From Streptomyces sp. SCL15-4 (GTDB taxonomy: Bacteria > Actinomycetota > Actinomycetes > Streptomycetales > Streptomycetaceae), in NCBI RefSeq assembly GCF_033366695.1, contig NZ_JAOBTQ010000001.1, positions 1,798,001 through 1,862,000 of the forward strand: DNA of 64,000 nucleotides, in the 5' to 3' direction. Under the pieces are notes generated by a model. It did not search any database. It was not told the origin of the DNA and saw only the letters and a list, made by a program, of their open reading frames with translations. The position numbers were made by a program, and so were the translations under genes. Shown in pieces: positions 32,919-41,855 of this stretch (position 1 is the first letter of the stretch; the number at the start of each line of letters is the position of its first letter).

Positions 32919-34946
32919 ATGACAGAGCGTCAGAAGGACCGTCCGTGGCTCATGCGGACGTACGCCGGCCACTCCACGGCCGAGGCGTCCAACGAGCTGT
33001 ACCGGCGCAATCTCGCCAAGGGCCAGACCGGCCTGTCGGTGGCGTTCGACCTGCCGACCCAGACCGGTTACGACTCCGACCACATCCTCGCCCGCGGCGA
33101 GGTCGGCCGGGTGGGCGTGCCCGTCGCGCACCTGGGCGACATGCGCCGGCTGTTCCAGGACATCCCCCTGGAGCAGATGAACACCTCGATGACGATCAAC
33201 GCCACCGCCATGTGGCTGCTGGCGCTCTACCAGGTCGTCGCCGAGGAGCAGGGCGCGGACATCACCAGGCTCCAGGGCACGACGCAGAACGACATCGTCA
33301 AGGAGTACCTGTCCCGGGGGACCCATGTGTTCCCGCCGGGGCCCTCGCTCCGGCTGACGACGGACATGATCGCGTACACGGTCTCCCACATCCCGAAGTG
33401 GAACCCGATCAACATCTGCAGCTACCACCTCCAGGAGGCGGGAGCCACGCCGGTGCAGGAGATCGCGTACGCGATGTCCACCGCGATCGCGGTCCTGGAC
33501 GCCGTGCGCGACTCCGGCCAGGTGCCGCCGGAGCGGATGGGCGACGTGGTCGCGCGGCTGTCCTTCTTCGTGAACGCGGGCGTCCGCTTCGTCGAGGAGA
33601 TGTGCAAGATGCGGGCGTTCGGCCGCATCTGGGACGAGATCACCCGTGAGCGGTACGGCATCCAGGACCCCAAGAAACGCCGCTTCCGCTACGGCGTCCA
33701 GGTCAACTCGCTCGGCCTGACCGAGGCGCAGCCGGAGAACAACGTCCAGCGGATCGTGCTGGAGATGCTCGCGGTGACCCTCTCGAAGGACGCCCGCGCG
33801 CGGGCCGTGCAGCTGCCCGCCTGGAACGAGGCCCTGGGCCTGCCCCGGCCCTGGGACCAGCAGTGGAGCCTGCGCATCCAGCAGGTGCTCGCCTACGAGA
33901 GCGATCTGCTGGAGTACGACGACATCTTCGAGGGCTCGAAGGTGATCGAGGCCAAGGTGGACGAGCTGGTCGCCGACGCCCGCGCGGAGATCGACCGGAT
34001 CCAGGAGATGGGCGGCGCGCTGGCCGCCGTGGAGTCCGGCTATCTGAAGTCGCGGCTGGTCGCCTCGCACGCCGAGCGCCGGGCGCGGATCGAGTCCGGC
34101 GAGGAGAAGATCGTCGGCGTCAACATCTTCGAGGGCACCGAGCCGAACCCGCTCACGGCCGACCTGGACACCGCGATCCAGACGGTGGACCCGGCGGTCG
34201 AGGCCCGTGTCGTCGAGGCCCTGCGGAACTGGCGCGACACCCGCTACCAGCCGCCGTTCAACCACCCCCGGCCGTGCAAGGCGCTGGAGCGGCTGAAGGA
34301 GGCCGCCAAGGGCACCGACAACCTGATGGAGGCCACGCTGGAGTGCGCCCGCGCCGGAGTGACGACCGGCGAGTGGGCCGCCGCCCTGCGCGAGGTGTTC
34401 GGCGAGTACCGGGCGCCGACCGGGGTCTCCTCCGCGCCGGTCGCGGTCGCCGCCGAGGCCGGTTCGGCGCTCGCCGGGGTGCGCGACAAGGTGGCGGCCA
34501 CCGCCCGCGAGCTGGGCGTCGGCAAGCTCCGCTTCCTGGTCGGCAAGCCCGGCCTGGACGGGCACTCCAACGGCGCCGAGCAGATCGCCGTGCGCGCCCG
34601 GGACGCCGGCTTCGAGGTGGTCTACCAGGGCATCCGGCTCACCCCGGAGCAGATCGTGGACGCGGCCCTCGCCGAGGACGTCCACGCGGTCGGCCTGTCG
34701 ATCCTGTCCGGCTCGCACGCCCAGCTGGTCCCGGACGTGCTCCGGCGGCTGCGTGTGGCCGGTGCCACAGATATACCCGTGATCGCGGGTGGCATCATCC
34801 CGAACGGTGACGCCGAACAGCTCAGGGACGCCGGAGTGGCCGCGGTGTTCACCCCGAAGGACTTCGACATCACCGGGATCATCGGCCGCATCGTGGACGA
34901 GATCCGCACAGCGAACAAGCTCGACCCCCTGGAGGTCCCCGCATGA
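32919..34946 (+). CDS. ecm: Ethylmalonyl-CoA mutase (B12-dependent, MeaA type)
   Basis: 675 residues, a single chain with the catalytic barrel first (LSVAFDLPTQTGYDSD near 40, MNTSMTINATAMWLLALY near 90) and the cobalamin-binding domain last, with the base-off motif GLDGHSNGAEQ at about residue 547 and the later GLSILSGSH and GGIIPNGD blocks. Known role: rearranges (2R)-ethylmalonyl-CoA to (2S)-methylsuccinyl-CoA. It follows ccr after nine bases and overlaps mcl1 by four (ATGA). No cobalamin riboswitch is visible ahead of the operon. Confidence 0.96.
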   Translation: MTERQKDRPWLMRTYAGHSTAEASNELYRRNLAKGQTGLSVAFDLPTQTGYDSDHILARGEVGRVGVPVAHLGDMRRLFQDIPLEQMNTSMTINATAMWLLALYQVVAEEQGADITRLQGTTQNDIVKEYLSRGTHVFPPGPSLRLTTDMIAYTVSHIPKWNPINICSYHLQEAGATPVQEIAYAMSTAIAVLDAVRDSGQVPPERMGDVVARLSFFVNAGVRFVEEMCKMRAFGRIWDEITRERYGIQDPKKRRFRYGVQVNSLGLTEAQPENNVQRIVLEMLAVTLSKDARARAVQLPAWNEALGLPRPWDQQWSLRIQQVLAYESDLLEYDDIFEGSKVIEAKVDELVADARAEIDRIQEMGGALAAVESGYLKSRLVASHAERRARIESGEEKIVGVNIFEGTEPNPLTADLDTAIQTVDPAVEARVVEALRNWRDTRYQPPFNHPRPCKALERLKEAAKGTDNLMEATLECARAGVTTGEWAAALREVFGEYRAPTGVSSAPVAVAAEAGSALAGVRDKVAATARELGVGKLRFLVGKPGLDGHSNGAEQIAVRARDAGFEVVYQGIRLTPEQIVDAALAEDVHAVGLSILSGSHAQLVPDVLRRLRVAGATDIPVIAGGIIPNGDAEQLRDAGVAAVFTPKDFDITGIIGRIVDEIRTANKLDPLEVPA

Positions 34947-35905
34947 CAACGGTCAACCGCCTTCGTCCCCGGCGCTCCTGCCTGGCCGTACCGGGCAGCA
35001 ACCCGCGGTTCCTGGAGAAGGCGCAGGGCCTCCCGGCGGACCAGGTCTTCCTGGACCTGGAGGACGCGTGCGCGCCGCTCGCCAAGCCCGAGGCGCGGCA
35101 CACCATCGTCAAGTTCCTCAACGAGGGCGACTGGACGGGCAAGACGCGGGTGGTCCGGGTCAACGACTGGACGACCGAGTGGACGTACCGGGACGTCGTC
35201 ACGGTGGTCGAGGGCGCGGGCCCCAACCTCGACTGCATCATGCTGCCCAAGGTGCAGAACGCCCAGCAGGTCGTGGCGCTGGACCTGCTGCTGACGCAGA
35301 TCGAGAAGACCATGGGCTTCGAGGTCGGCCGGATCGGCATCGAGGCGCAGATCGAGAACGCGCAGGGCCTGAACAACGTCAACGAGATCGCGCAGGCCTC
35401 GCCGCGGATCGAGACGATCATCTTCGGCCCGGCCGACTTCATGGCGTCGATCAACATGAAGTCGCTGGTCGTGGGCGAGCAGCCGCCCGGCTACCCGGCG
35501 GACGCCTACCACTACATCCTGATGAAGATCCTGATGGCCGCCCGCGCCAACGACCTCCAGGCGATCGACGGCCCCTACCTCCAGATCCGCAACGTCGACG
35601 GCTTCCGCGAGGTGGCCGGCCGCGCCGCCGCGCTCGGCTTCGACGGCAAGTGGGTGCTGCACCCGGGCCAGGTCGACGCCGCCAACGAGGTCTTCTCGCC
35701 CTCCCAGGAGGACTACGACCACGCCGAGCTGATCCTGGACGCGTACGAGTACTACACCTCCGAGGCCGGCGGCAAGAAGGGCTCCGCGATGCTCGGGGAC
35801 GAGATGATCGACGAGGCCAGCCGCAAGATGGCCCTGGTCGTCGCGGGCAAGGGACGCGCCGCCGGTATGCGGCGCACCAGCACGTTCGAGATCCCGGAGG
35901 CGTGA
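34943..35905 (+). CDS. mcl1: L-malyl-CoA/beta-methylmalyl-CoA lyase (CitE/HpcH family)
   Basis: 320 residues. LRPRRSCLAVPGSNPRFLEKA is the family start; LDLEDACAPLAKPEARH carries the metal/phosphate block, GRIGIEAQIENAQGLNNVNEI the active-site Glu, and LHPGQVDAANEVFSP the C-terminal block. Known role: splits beta-methylmalyl-CoA into glyoxylate and propionyl-CoA and can act on malyl-CoA, closing the ethylmalonyl-CoA pathway. Overlaps ecm by four bases. Confidence 0.94.
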   Translation: MTTVNRLRPRRSCLAVPGSNPRFLEKAQGLPADQVFLDLEDACAPLAKPEARHTIVKFLNEGDWTGKTRVVRVNDWTTEWTYRDVVTVVEGAGPNLDCIMLPKVQNAQQVVALDLLLTQIEKTMGFEVGRIGIEAQIENAQGLNNVNEIAQASPRIETIIFGPADFMASINMKSLVVGEQPPGYPADAYHYILMKILMAARANDLQAIDGPYLQIRNVDGFREVAGRAAALGFDGKWVLHPGQVDAANEVFSPSQEDYDHAELILDAYEYYTSEAGGKKGSAMLGDEMIDEASRKMALVVAGKGRAAGMRRTSTFEIPEA

Positions 35906-35910
35906 GCGCG

Positions 35911-36435
35911 ATGCAGTTCGGACGCACCTTCGAGGAGTTCGAGGTCGGCGCGGTGTACAAGCACTGGCCCGGCAAGACGGTCACGGAGTACGACGACCAC
36001 CTGTTCTGTCTGCTCACCATGAACCACCACCCGCTCCACATGGACGCCAACTACGCCGGGAAGACGACCGACTTCGGCAAGAACGTGGTGGTCGGGAACT
36101 ACGTCTACTCCCTGCTGCTCGGCATGTCCGTCCCGGACGTCTCCGGCAAGGCCATCGCCAACCTGGAGATCGAGTCGCTGCGGCACGTGGCGCCGACCTT
36201 CCACGGCGACACGATCTACGGCGAGACGACCGTGCTGGACAAGTGGCCCTCGAAGTCGAAGGACGACCGCGGGATCGTGTACGTCGAGACCAAGGGCTAC
36301 AAGCAGGACGGCACGCTGGTGTGCGTCTTCCGCCGCAAGGTGATGGTGCCCACCGAGACGTACATCAAGGAGCGCGGCGGCGAGCAGCCGGGCCGCCCGG
36401 AACTCAACGCACCTACGGAAAAGACGGAGAAGTAG
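35911..36435 (+). CDS. mch: Mesaconyl-C1-CoA hydratase (MaoC family)
   Basis: 174 residues. The ATG at 35911 is preferred over an in-frame GTG at 35902 because a GGAGG lies at the right distance from it. The MaoC hotdog fold shows CLLTMNHHPLHMDANYA (catalytic Asp/His region) and VVVGNYVYSLLLGMSV. Known role: hydration of mesaconyl-C1-CoA to beta-methylmalyl-CoA. It is one hotdog domain, half the length of the proteobacterial Mch, as is usual in Streptomyces. Five bases after mcl1. Confidence 0.9.
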   Translation: MQFGRTFEEFEVGAVYKHWPGKTVTEYDDHLFCLLTMNHHPLHMDANYAGKTTDFGKNVVVGNYVYSLLLGMSVPDVSGKAIANLEIESLRHVAPTFHGDTIYGETTVLDKWPSKSKDDRGIVYVETKGYKQDGTLVCVFRRKVMVPTETYIKERGGEQPGRPELNAPTEKTEK

Positions 36436-36438
36436 GCC

Positions 36439-37644
36439 ATGGCCCGTCTCGCCCAGACCGCCGGTCTGACCGACGTCCAGCAGGAGATCCTCTCCACCGT
36501 CCGGGATTTTGTCGACAAAGAGATCATTCCGGTCGCGACCGAGCTGGAGCACCGCGACGAGTATCCGCAAGCGATCGTGGACGGCCTGAAGGAACTCGGC
36601 CTGTTCGGTCTGATGATCCCCGAGGAGTACGGGGGCCTGGGCGAGTCGCTGCTCACCTACGCGCTGTGCGTGGAGGAGATCGCCCGTGGCTGGATGTCGG
36701 TGTCGGGCATCATCAACACCCACTTCATCGTCGCGTACATGCTCAAGCAGCACGGCACGCCGGAGCAGAAGGAGCACTTCCTGCCGAGAATGGCGGCCGG
36801 CGACATCCGCGGCGCCTTCTCGATGTCGGAGCCGGGCCTCGGCTCCGACGTGTCGGCCATCACGTCCAAGGCGGTCCGCGACGGCGACGAGTACGTCCTG
36901 AACGGCCAGAAGATGTGGCTGACGAACGGCGGCACCTCCTCGCTCGTGGCCGTACTGGTCCGCAGTGACGAAGGACACCCCGAGGGCACGGCCCCGCACC
37001 GGTCGATGACCACCTTCCTGGTCGAGAAGGAGCCGGGCTTCGGCGAGGTCCGTCCGGGCCTGACCATCCCCGGCAAGATCGAGAAGATGGGCTACAAGGG
37101 CGTCGACACCACCGAGTTGATCATGGACGGCCTGCGCATACCGGCCGACCGGGTGCTCGGCGGGGTCACCGGCCGAGGTTTTTACCAAATGATGGACGGC
37201 GTGGAGGTCGGCCGGGTCAACGTGGCGGCGCGCGGCTGCGGCGTGGCCCAGCGCGCCTTCGAACTGGGTGTCCGGTACGCCCAGCAACGTCATACTTTCG
37301 GCAAGCCGATCGCCCAGCACCAGGCCATCCAGTTCAAGCTGGCGGAAATGGCCACCAAGGTCGAGGCCGCGCATGCGATGATGGTCAACGCGGCCCGCAA
37401 AAAGGACTCCGGGGAGCGAAACGACCTGGAGGCCGGCATGGCGAAATACCTGGCCTCCGAGTACTGCAAGGAGGTCGTGGAGGACGCCTTCCGGATCCAC
37501 GGCGGCTACGGCTTCTCCAAGGAGTACGAGATCGAGCGTCTCTACCGCGAGGCCCCGATGCTGCTCATCGGTGAAGGTACCGCCGAGATCCAGAAAATGA
37601 TCATCGGCCGCCGGCTGCTCGAAGAGTATCGGTTCCAGGGCTGA
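36439..37644 (+). CDS. mcd: Methylsuccinyl-CoA dehydrogenase (acyl-CoA dehydrogenase family)
   Basis: 401 residues with all acyl-CoA dehydrogenase blocks: LGLFGLMIPEEYGGLGES near 55, GAFSMSEPGLGSDVSAITS near 130, RHTFGKPIAQHQAIQFKLAEMA near 290, and FRIHGGYGFSKEYEIERLYREA near 355. Known role in this context: FAD-linked oxidation of (2S)-methylsuccinyl-CoA to mesaconyl-C1-CoA. Its own sequence would fit other acyl-CoAs; the assignment rests on its place at the end of ccr-ecm-mcl1-mch. A hairpin follows nine bases after the stop. Confidence 0.92.
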   Translation: MARLAQTAGLTDVQQEILSTVRDFVDKEIIPVATELEHRDEYPQAIVDGLKELGLFGLMIPEEYGGLGESLLTYALCVEEIARGWMSVSGIINTHFIVAYMLKQHGTPEQKEHFLPRMAAGDIRGAFSMSEPGLGSDVSAITSKAVRDGDEYVLNGQKMWLTNGGTSSLVAVLVRSDEGHPEGTAPHRSMTTFLVEKEPGFGEVRPGLTIPGKIEKMGYKGVDTTELIMDGLRIPADRVLGGVTGRGFYQMMDGVEVGRVNVAARGCGVAQRAFELGVRYAQQRHTFGKPIAQHQAIQFKLAEMATKVEAAHAMMVNAARKKDSGERNDLEAGMAKYLASEYCKEVVEDAFRIHGGYGFSKEYEIERLYREAPMLLIGEGTAEIQKMIIGRRLLEEYRFQG

Positions 37645-37653
37645 ATGTCCCGT

Positions 37654-37692
37654 TACGGGGTGTTTTCTTCGAGAAGAAGATCACACCCCGTA
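37654..37692 (+). terminator. Terminator after the ccr operon
   Basis: TACGGGGTGT (37654-37663) pairs exactly with 37683-37692. The loop is AT-rich and itself contains TTCTTC-GA-GAAGAA (37665-37678), so the RNA could fold into a nested hairpin. It begins nine bases after the mcd stop. There is no long T-run downstream, but T-runs are often missing in Streptomyces terminators. Confidence 0.6.
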
Positions 37693-37725
37693 GACGTTCT
37701 TCGGCCGCCGACTCGGCTTCCTGGC

Positions 37726-37756
37726 TTGCCCAGTTGTGGTCCGCGCCCGGTACGAT
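37726..37756 (+). promoter_or_regulatory. Possible promoter of psd-pssA
   Basis: TACGAT at 37751-37756 is a good -10 box for the main sigma factor. The best partner upstream is TTGCCC at 37726-37731, but the 19-base spacing is longer than ideal. The position, 57 bases before the psd ATG and beyond the ccr-operon terminator, is right. Confidence 0.35.
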
Positions 37757-37813
37757 CCGGGAAAGCCGCCGTCCCCCGTCAGAGCGCGGCATCATCCGCT
37801 ACGAAGGTCATCC

Positions 37814-38464
37814 ATGCCCCACACCTCTGCACACCGTGACCGCCTGGCAGGCGCACGCCTCGCGCGCGGAGCATCGCCGTGGCTTCTGCCGACCGTCGCC
37901 ACCGCGGCCGTCAGCCTGGTCCGGGCCCGCCGTTCCGGCGCGGCCAGGGCCGTGGCCGTGCCCGCCACCGCGCTCGCGGCGGGCATGCTGTGGTTCTTCC
38001 GCGACCCCGAGCGCGAGATCGCACCCGGCCGGGTCATCTCGCCCGCGGACGGTGTGGTGCAGAGCATCATGCCGTGGAAGGACGGCCGCACCCGCGTCGC
38101 GATCTTCATGAGCCCGCTCAACGTGCACGTCAACCGGGCGCCCCTCGCGGGCACGGTGACGTCCGTCGAGCACATCCCCGGCGGCTTTGTTCCGGCTTTC
38201 AACAAGGAGAGCGAGAACAACGAGCGCGTAGTCTGGCATTTCGACACCGAACTCGGCGACATCGAGATGATCCAGATCGCCGGCGCGGTGGCCCGCCGCA
38301 TCGTGCCGTACCTCCCGGAGGGGACGAAGGTCGAGCAGGGCGACCGTATCGGTCTGATCCGTTTCGGCTCGCGTGTCGACCTCTACCTGCCCGAGGGTGT
38401 GGAGGTCGCGGTCGAGGTCGGACAGAAGACCGTGGCTGGGGTGACTCGCATTGACCGTGATTGA
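37814..38464 (+). CDS. psd: Phosphatidylserine decarboxylase proenzyme
   Basis: 216 residues, the short Psd form. A membrane stretch (AVAVPATALAAGMLWFF) precedes FRDPEREIAPGRVISPADG, then IFMSPLNVHVNRAPLAG and the self-cleavage site Gly185-Ser186 in RFGSRVDLYLP. Known role: the proenzyme cuts itself to form a pyruvoyl group and then decarboxylates phosphatidylserine to phosphatidylethanolamine at the membrane. Start ATG 37814. It overlaps pssA, which makes its substrate. Confidence 0.95.
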   Translation: MPHTSAHRDRLAGARLARGASPWLLPTVATAAVSLVRARRSGAARAVAVPATALAAGMLWFFRDPEREIAPGRVISPADGVVQSIMPWKDGRTRVAIFMSPLNVHVNRAPLAGTVTSVEHIPGGFVPAFNKESENNERVVWHFDTELGDIEMIQIAGAVARRIVPYLPEGTKVEQGDRIGLIRFGSRVDLYLPEGVEVAVEVGQKTVAGVTRIDRD

Positions 38465-39305
38465 TCCGGAGACCCAGGCGGGCTGGGTGCCCGAGGCCGA
38501 CGAGATGGACGAAGACGAGGAGATGCCTCTTTCTCTGCGCCTGTCGATAGCGGACACCCTGACGCTGGGCAACGCCACGTGCGGCTTCATGGCGGTGTAC
38601 TTCACCACCACCGGCATCCTGATCCCGCACCTCACCGGCAGCCAGGAGTCCGGCATGGCCCGCCACAGCGCGGCCACGGCGGTCATCCTCATGCTCTGCG
38701 CGGCGGTCTTCGACCTGTTCGACGGCCTGGTGGCGCGCAAGCTGCGCTCGTCGCCGATGGGCGCGGAGCTGGACAACCTGTCGGACCTGATCAGCTTCGG
38801 CCTCGCGCCCGCGTACTTCGTGCTCGTCTACGGCATGGTCGCCGACGACGCACACCAGCGGGTGGCCGCGGTGGGCGCGATCGTGGTGCTGCTGGCCGTG
38901 GTGCTCAGACTGGCGCGGTTCAGCTGCGTCACGCTGAAGGACGGCATGTTCCAGGGCATGCCCTCGCCGTTCGGCGCGCTGACCGTCGTCTCGATCGTGC
39001 TGCTGGAGCTGCCGTTCGTGGCGACGCTGCTGGCGATCCTGGGGACGGCGTGGCTGATGGTGAGCCGGGTGGAGTACCCCAAGCCGCGCGGCCGGCTGGC
39101 CGGGGCGATGCTCTCCTGGATCGTGCTGTCGATGGGGCTGCTGGCCGCGTGGGCCTTCGACGCGCCGAGCGGTCAGCTGCTGCTCCAGACGGGCTGCGCG
39201 CTGCAGCTGGTGATGGGCGCGGTGATCCCGCTGTTCGCCACGGCGCGGCGGGTGAACAACTTCCGCGGCAACCGCCGCGAGGCGCGTACGGCGCAGCTGC
39301 CGTAG
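38451..39305 (+). CDS. pssA: CDP-diacylglycerol-serine O-phosphatidyltransferase
   Basis: 284 residues, several membrane segments. The CDP-alcohol phosphatidyltransferase signature is seen as FDGLVARKLRSSPMGAELD followed by NLSDLISFG (about 85-110). Known role: CDP-diacylglycerol plus L-serine gives phosphatidylserine, the substrate of Psd. The start is uncertain: a TTG at 38451 with GGGGTGA upstream or a GTG two codons later, either one overlapping the end of psd. Confidence 0.93.
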   Translation: MTVIDPETQAGWVPEADEMDEDEEMPLSLRLSIADTLTLGNATCGFMAVYFTTTGILIPHLTGSQESGMARHSAATAVILMLCAAVFDLFDGLVARKLRSSPMGAELDNLSDLISFGLAPAYFVLVYGMVADDAHQRVAAVGAIVVLLAVVLRLARFSCVTLKDGMFQGMPSPFGALTVVSIVLLELPFVATLLAILGTAWLMVSRVEYPKPRGRLAGAMLSWIVLSMGLLAAWAFDAPSGQLLLQTGCALQLVMGAVIPLFATARRVNNFRGNRREARTAQLP

Positions 39306-39322
39306 CGGCGCTCCGGCATCGA

Positions 39323-39360
39323 CGTGGGCCCCCTACCCGGATCCGGGTAGGGGGCCCACG
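39323..39360. terminator. Bidirectional terminator, perfect 38-base palindrome
   Basis: Two exactly complementary 19-base arms meet at GGATCC with no unpaired base. The site lies 17 bases after the pssA stop and 75 beyond the end of the convergent glycerate kinase gene, so it can terminate transcription from both sides. Confidence 0.8.
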
Positions 39361-39435
39361 CTCGTGTCCGGGCCCGAGGGCTCCGTTTCGCCCACCCGTG
39401 CGAGGCCGGGGGTCCGGGAGCGGAGACCCAGAGGG

Positions 39436-40587
39436 TCAGCTCAGGCGGTTCTCGGCGATTCGTGCCGCGACGCGTTCCAGGATCGGGCCCGCTTCCGCGA
39501 TGCACTTGGCGACGTCCGGCTCGACCGACGTGAGCGGGTACGCCTCCGAGATGCCGGCCCGCTCCAGCGCCTGCGCCGGCAGGGCGAGCCGTCCGCACAC
39601 CGCCACCACCGGCTTGCCCGCGGCACGCGCGGCCGAGGCCACCCCCGCCGGCGCCTTCCCGTGCAGCGTCTGCTCGTCCAGCGAGCCCTCGCCGGTGATG
39701 ACCAGGCAGGCCCGCTCCAGGGCGGGCGCGAAGCCCAGGACGTCCAGCATGACCTCGATGCCGGGGCGGAACCGCGCGCCGAGCAGCAGCGCGCCGTAGC
39801 CGATGCCGCCGGCCGCGCCCGCGCCCGGTGACGCCGCGTGCTCGGCGGCCCGCGGGCCCGCCTCCGCCTCCAGCACCTTCGCGAAGTGGGCCAGCGCCGC
39901 GTCCAGCGCCGACACGTCGTCCGGCGAGGCGCCCTTCTGCGGGCCGTACACGGCGGGCGCGCCCTTCGGCCCGGTCAGCGGGTTGTCGACGTCGCTGGCC
40001 AGCACCAGCTCGACCGAGGACAGCCGCGGGTCCAGGCCGGAGAGGTCGGCGCGGGCCAGTGCGGCCAGTCCGCCGCCGCCCGGGGACACCGGCTCGCCCG
40101 CCGCGGTGAGGAACCGGGCGCCCAGCGCGGACAGCATGCCCGCGCCGCCGTCCGTCGTGGCGCTGCCGCCGACGCCGAACACGATCGTCCGCGCGCCCGC
40201 GTCCAGCGCGGCCCGCAGCAGCTCGCCGGAGCCGTACGTGGAGGCCGTCAGGGGCGCGAAGACGCCGGCCGGCAGCCGCTGGAGGCCGCTCGCCTCGGCC
40301 ATCTCCACGACCGCGGTGCCGTCGCGCAGCGCGAACGCGGCCGTCACCTCCTCGCCGAGCGGCCCGGCCACGCGGACCTCGCGCCGTTCGAAGCCGGCCG
40401 CGACCGCCGCGTCCACGGTCCCGTCGCCGCCGTCGGCCACGGGCAGCGCCTCGACCGCCAGGTCCGGCACGACCCGGCGCAGCCCGGCCGTCACCCGCTC
40501 GGCGACCTGCACGGCCGTCAGCGAGCCCTTGAACTTGTCCGCGGCGATGAGCACCCGACGGGTCTCGTTCACTGCAGCGTCCGCCAC
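39436..40587 (-). CDS. Glycerate kinase (GK-I family)
   Basis: 383 residues. RRVLIAADKFKGSLTAVQVAE, LPVADGGDGTVDA, VFGVGGSATTDGGAGMLSALGA and ITGEGSLDEQTLHGKAPAGVA are the family blocks. Known role: ATP-dependent phosphorylation of D-glycerate to 2- or 3-phosphoglycerate, feeding glyoxylate-derived carbon into central metabolism. That fits the glyoxylate output of the ethylmalonyl-CoA operon next door, though they are separate transcripts. Confidence 0.93.
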   Translation of the reverse strand: MADAAVNETRRVLIAADKFKGSLTAVQVAERVTAGLRRVVPDLAVEALPVADGGDGTVDAAVAAGFERREVRVAGPLGEEVTAAFALRDGTAVVEMAEASGLQRLPAGVFAPLTASTYGSGELLRAALDAGARTIVFGVGGSATTDGGAGMLSALGARFLTAAGEPVSPGGGGLAALARADLSGLDPRLSSVELVLASDVDNPLTGPKGAPAVYGPQKGASPDDVSALDAALAHFAKVLEAEAGPRAAEHAASPGAGAAGGIGYGALLLGARFRPGIEVMLDVLGFAPALERACLVITGEGSLDEQTLHGKAPAGVASAARAAGKPVVAVCGRLALPAQALERAGISEAYPLTSVEPDVAKCIAEAGPILERVAARIAENRLS

Positions 40588-40751
40588 CTTGTCTTCCCCT
40601 TGCTCTCCGGGCCCCGCGCACGGCGGGGCCAGTCGCGCCGCTGTGACGATAACCGCAGGACACCCCAGCCGTCATGCCCCGCCCGAACCGTGGATGGCGC
40701 CCGCAGCGTGGAAGGCCGCGCGGAGCGGGCCGAAGTGGGTACCCCGCTGCC

Positions 40752-41855
40752 ATGAGCACCCAGCGCACCGCACCGGACCTCGCCGACCGGCTGCACGGCG
40801 GCTGGCTCGGCCGGATCGCGGGCAACATGCTCGGCAAACCGGTCGAGCAGGGCGAGGTGTGGACCCGCGACCGGATCGACCGCTATCTGCGCCGGGCCGC
40901 CGCCCTGCCGCTGACCGACTACCTGCCCGAGCCCGCCGACCCGGCCGAGACCGCCGCGCTGCGCCCGGAGTGGCGGTGCTGTGTGCGCGGCCGGATCGAC
41001 GGCAGCTGCCGGGACGACGACGTGGACTACGCGATCCTCGGCCTGCACCTGCTGGAGACCCACGGTTTCGGCTTCAGCACCGAGCAGGTCGGCGACCTGT
41101 GGCTGCTGAGACTGCCGTACCTGCAGACGTTCACGGCGGAACGGGCCGCGTACCGGAACCTGGCGAACGGCCTGAAGCCGCCGCTGACGGCGACGTACGA
41201 CAACCCGTACCAGGAGTGGATCGGCGCGCTGATCCGCGCCGACGTCTACGGCTGGACCTGCCCCGGCGATCCCGTCCGGGCCGCGGGCCTGGCCCGCCGG
41301 GACGCGGTGCTCTCGCACACCGGCAACGGTGTCTACGGCGCCATGTGGGCCGCCGCGCTGATCGCGGCCTCCTTCACCGCCCCGGCCGTCCGGGACGCGC
41401 TGGAGGCCGCGCTGCGGGTCGTACCGGCGGGCAGCCGCCTGGCCCGGACGGTGCGGCGGGTCGCGAGCCTGCACGAGACCCGGCTGCCCTGGGACCAGAC
41501 CCTGGCCACGGTGGCCGAGGAGACCGCCGGGCTCGGCTGGATCCACACCGTGCCGAACGCCGCGGTCCTGACCGCCGGGCTGCTGTACGGCGAGGACGAC
41601 TTCACCCGGACGCTCGCGCTCACCGTGCGCGGCGGCCTGGACACCGACTCCAACGGGGCCACGGCCGGTTCGGTGGCCGGGGTGCGCACCGGGGCGCGGG
41701 GCATTCCGGCCCAGTGGCGGGAGCCGCTGCGGGACACGGTGCGCAGCGCGGTGTTCGGCTTCGACGGCGTGCGGATCAGCGCGCTGGCCGAGCGCACCCT
41801 GCGCCTGGCGACGGCGGGTTCGCACGGCGGGCGGCTGGTTACCCTGTCCGGATGA
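40752..41855 (+). CDS. ADP-ribosylglycohydrolase family protein
   Basis: 367 residues. GGWLGRIAGNMLGKPVE opens the fold; DGSCRDDDVDYAILGLHLLE and RGGLDTDSNGATAGSVAG hold the Asp clusters that bind two Mg ions. Known for the family: removal of ADP-ribose from proteins or from small molecules, by hydrolysis at C1 of ribose. Here DTDSNG replaces the more usual DTDTNA, without losing acid residues. ATGA overlap with the NUDIX gene suggests joint use of ADP-ribose. Confidence 0.9.
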   Translation: MSTQRTAPDLADRLHGGWLGRIAGNMLGKPVEQGEVWTRDRIDRYLRRAAALPLTDYLPEPADPAETAALRPEWRCCVRGRIDGSCRDDDVDYAILGLHLLETHGFGFSTEQVGDLWLLRLPYLQTFTAERAAYRNLANGLKPPLTATYDNPYQEWIGALIRADVYGWTCPGDPVRAAGLARRDAVLSHTGNGVYGAMWAAALIAASFTAPAVRDALEAALRVVPAGSRLARTVRRVASLHETRLPWDQTLATVAEETAGLGWIHTVPNAAVLTAGLLYGEDDFTRTLALTVRGGLDTDSNGATAGSVAGVRTGARGIPAQWREPLRDTVRSAVFGFDGVRISALAERTLRLATAGSHGGRLVTLSG

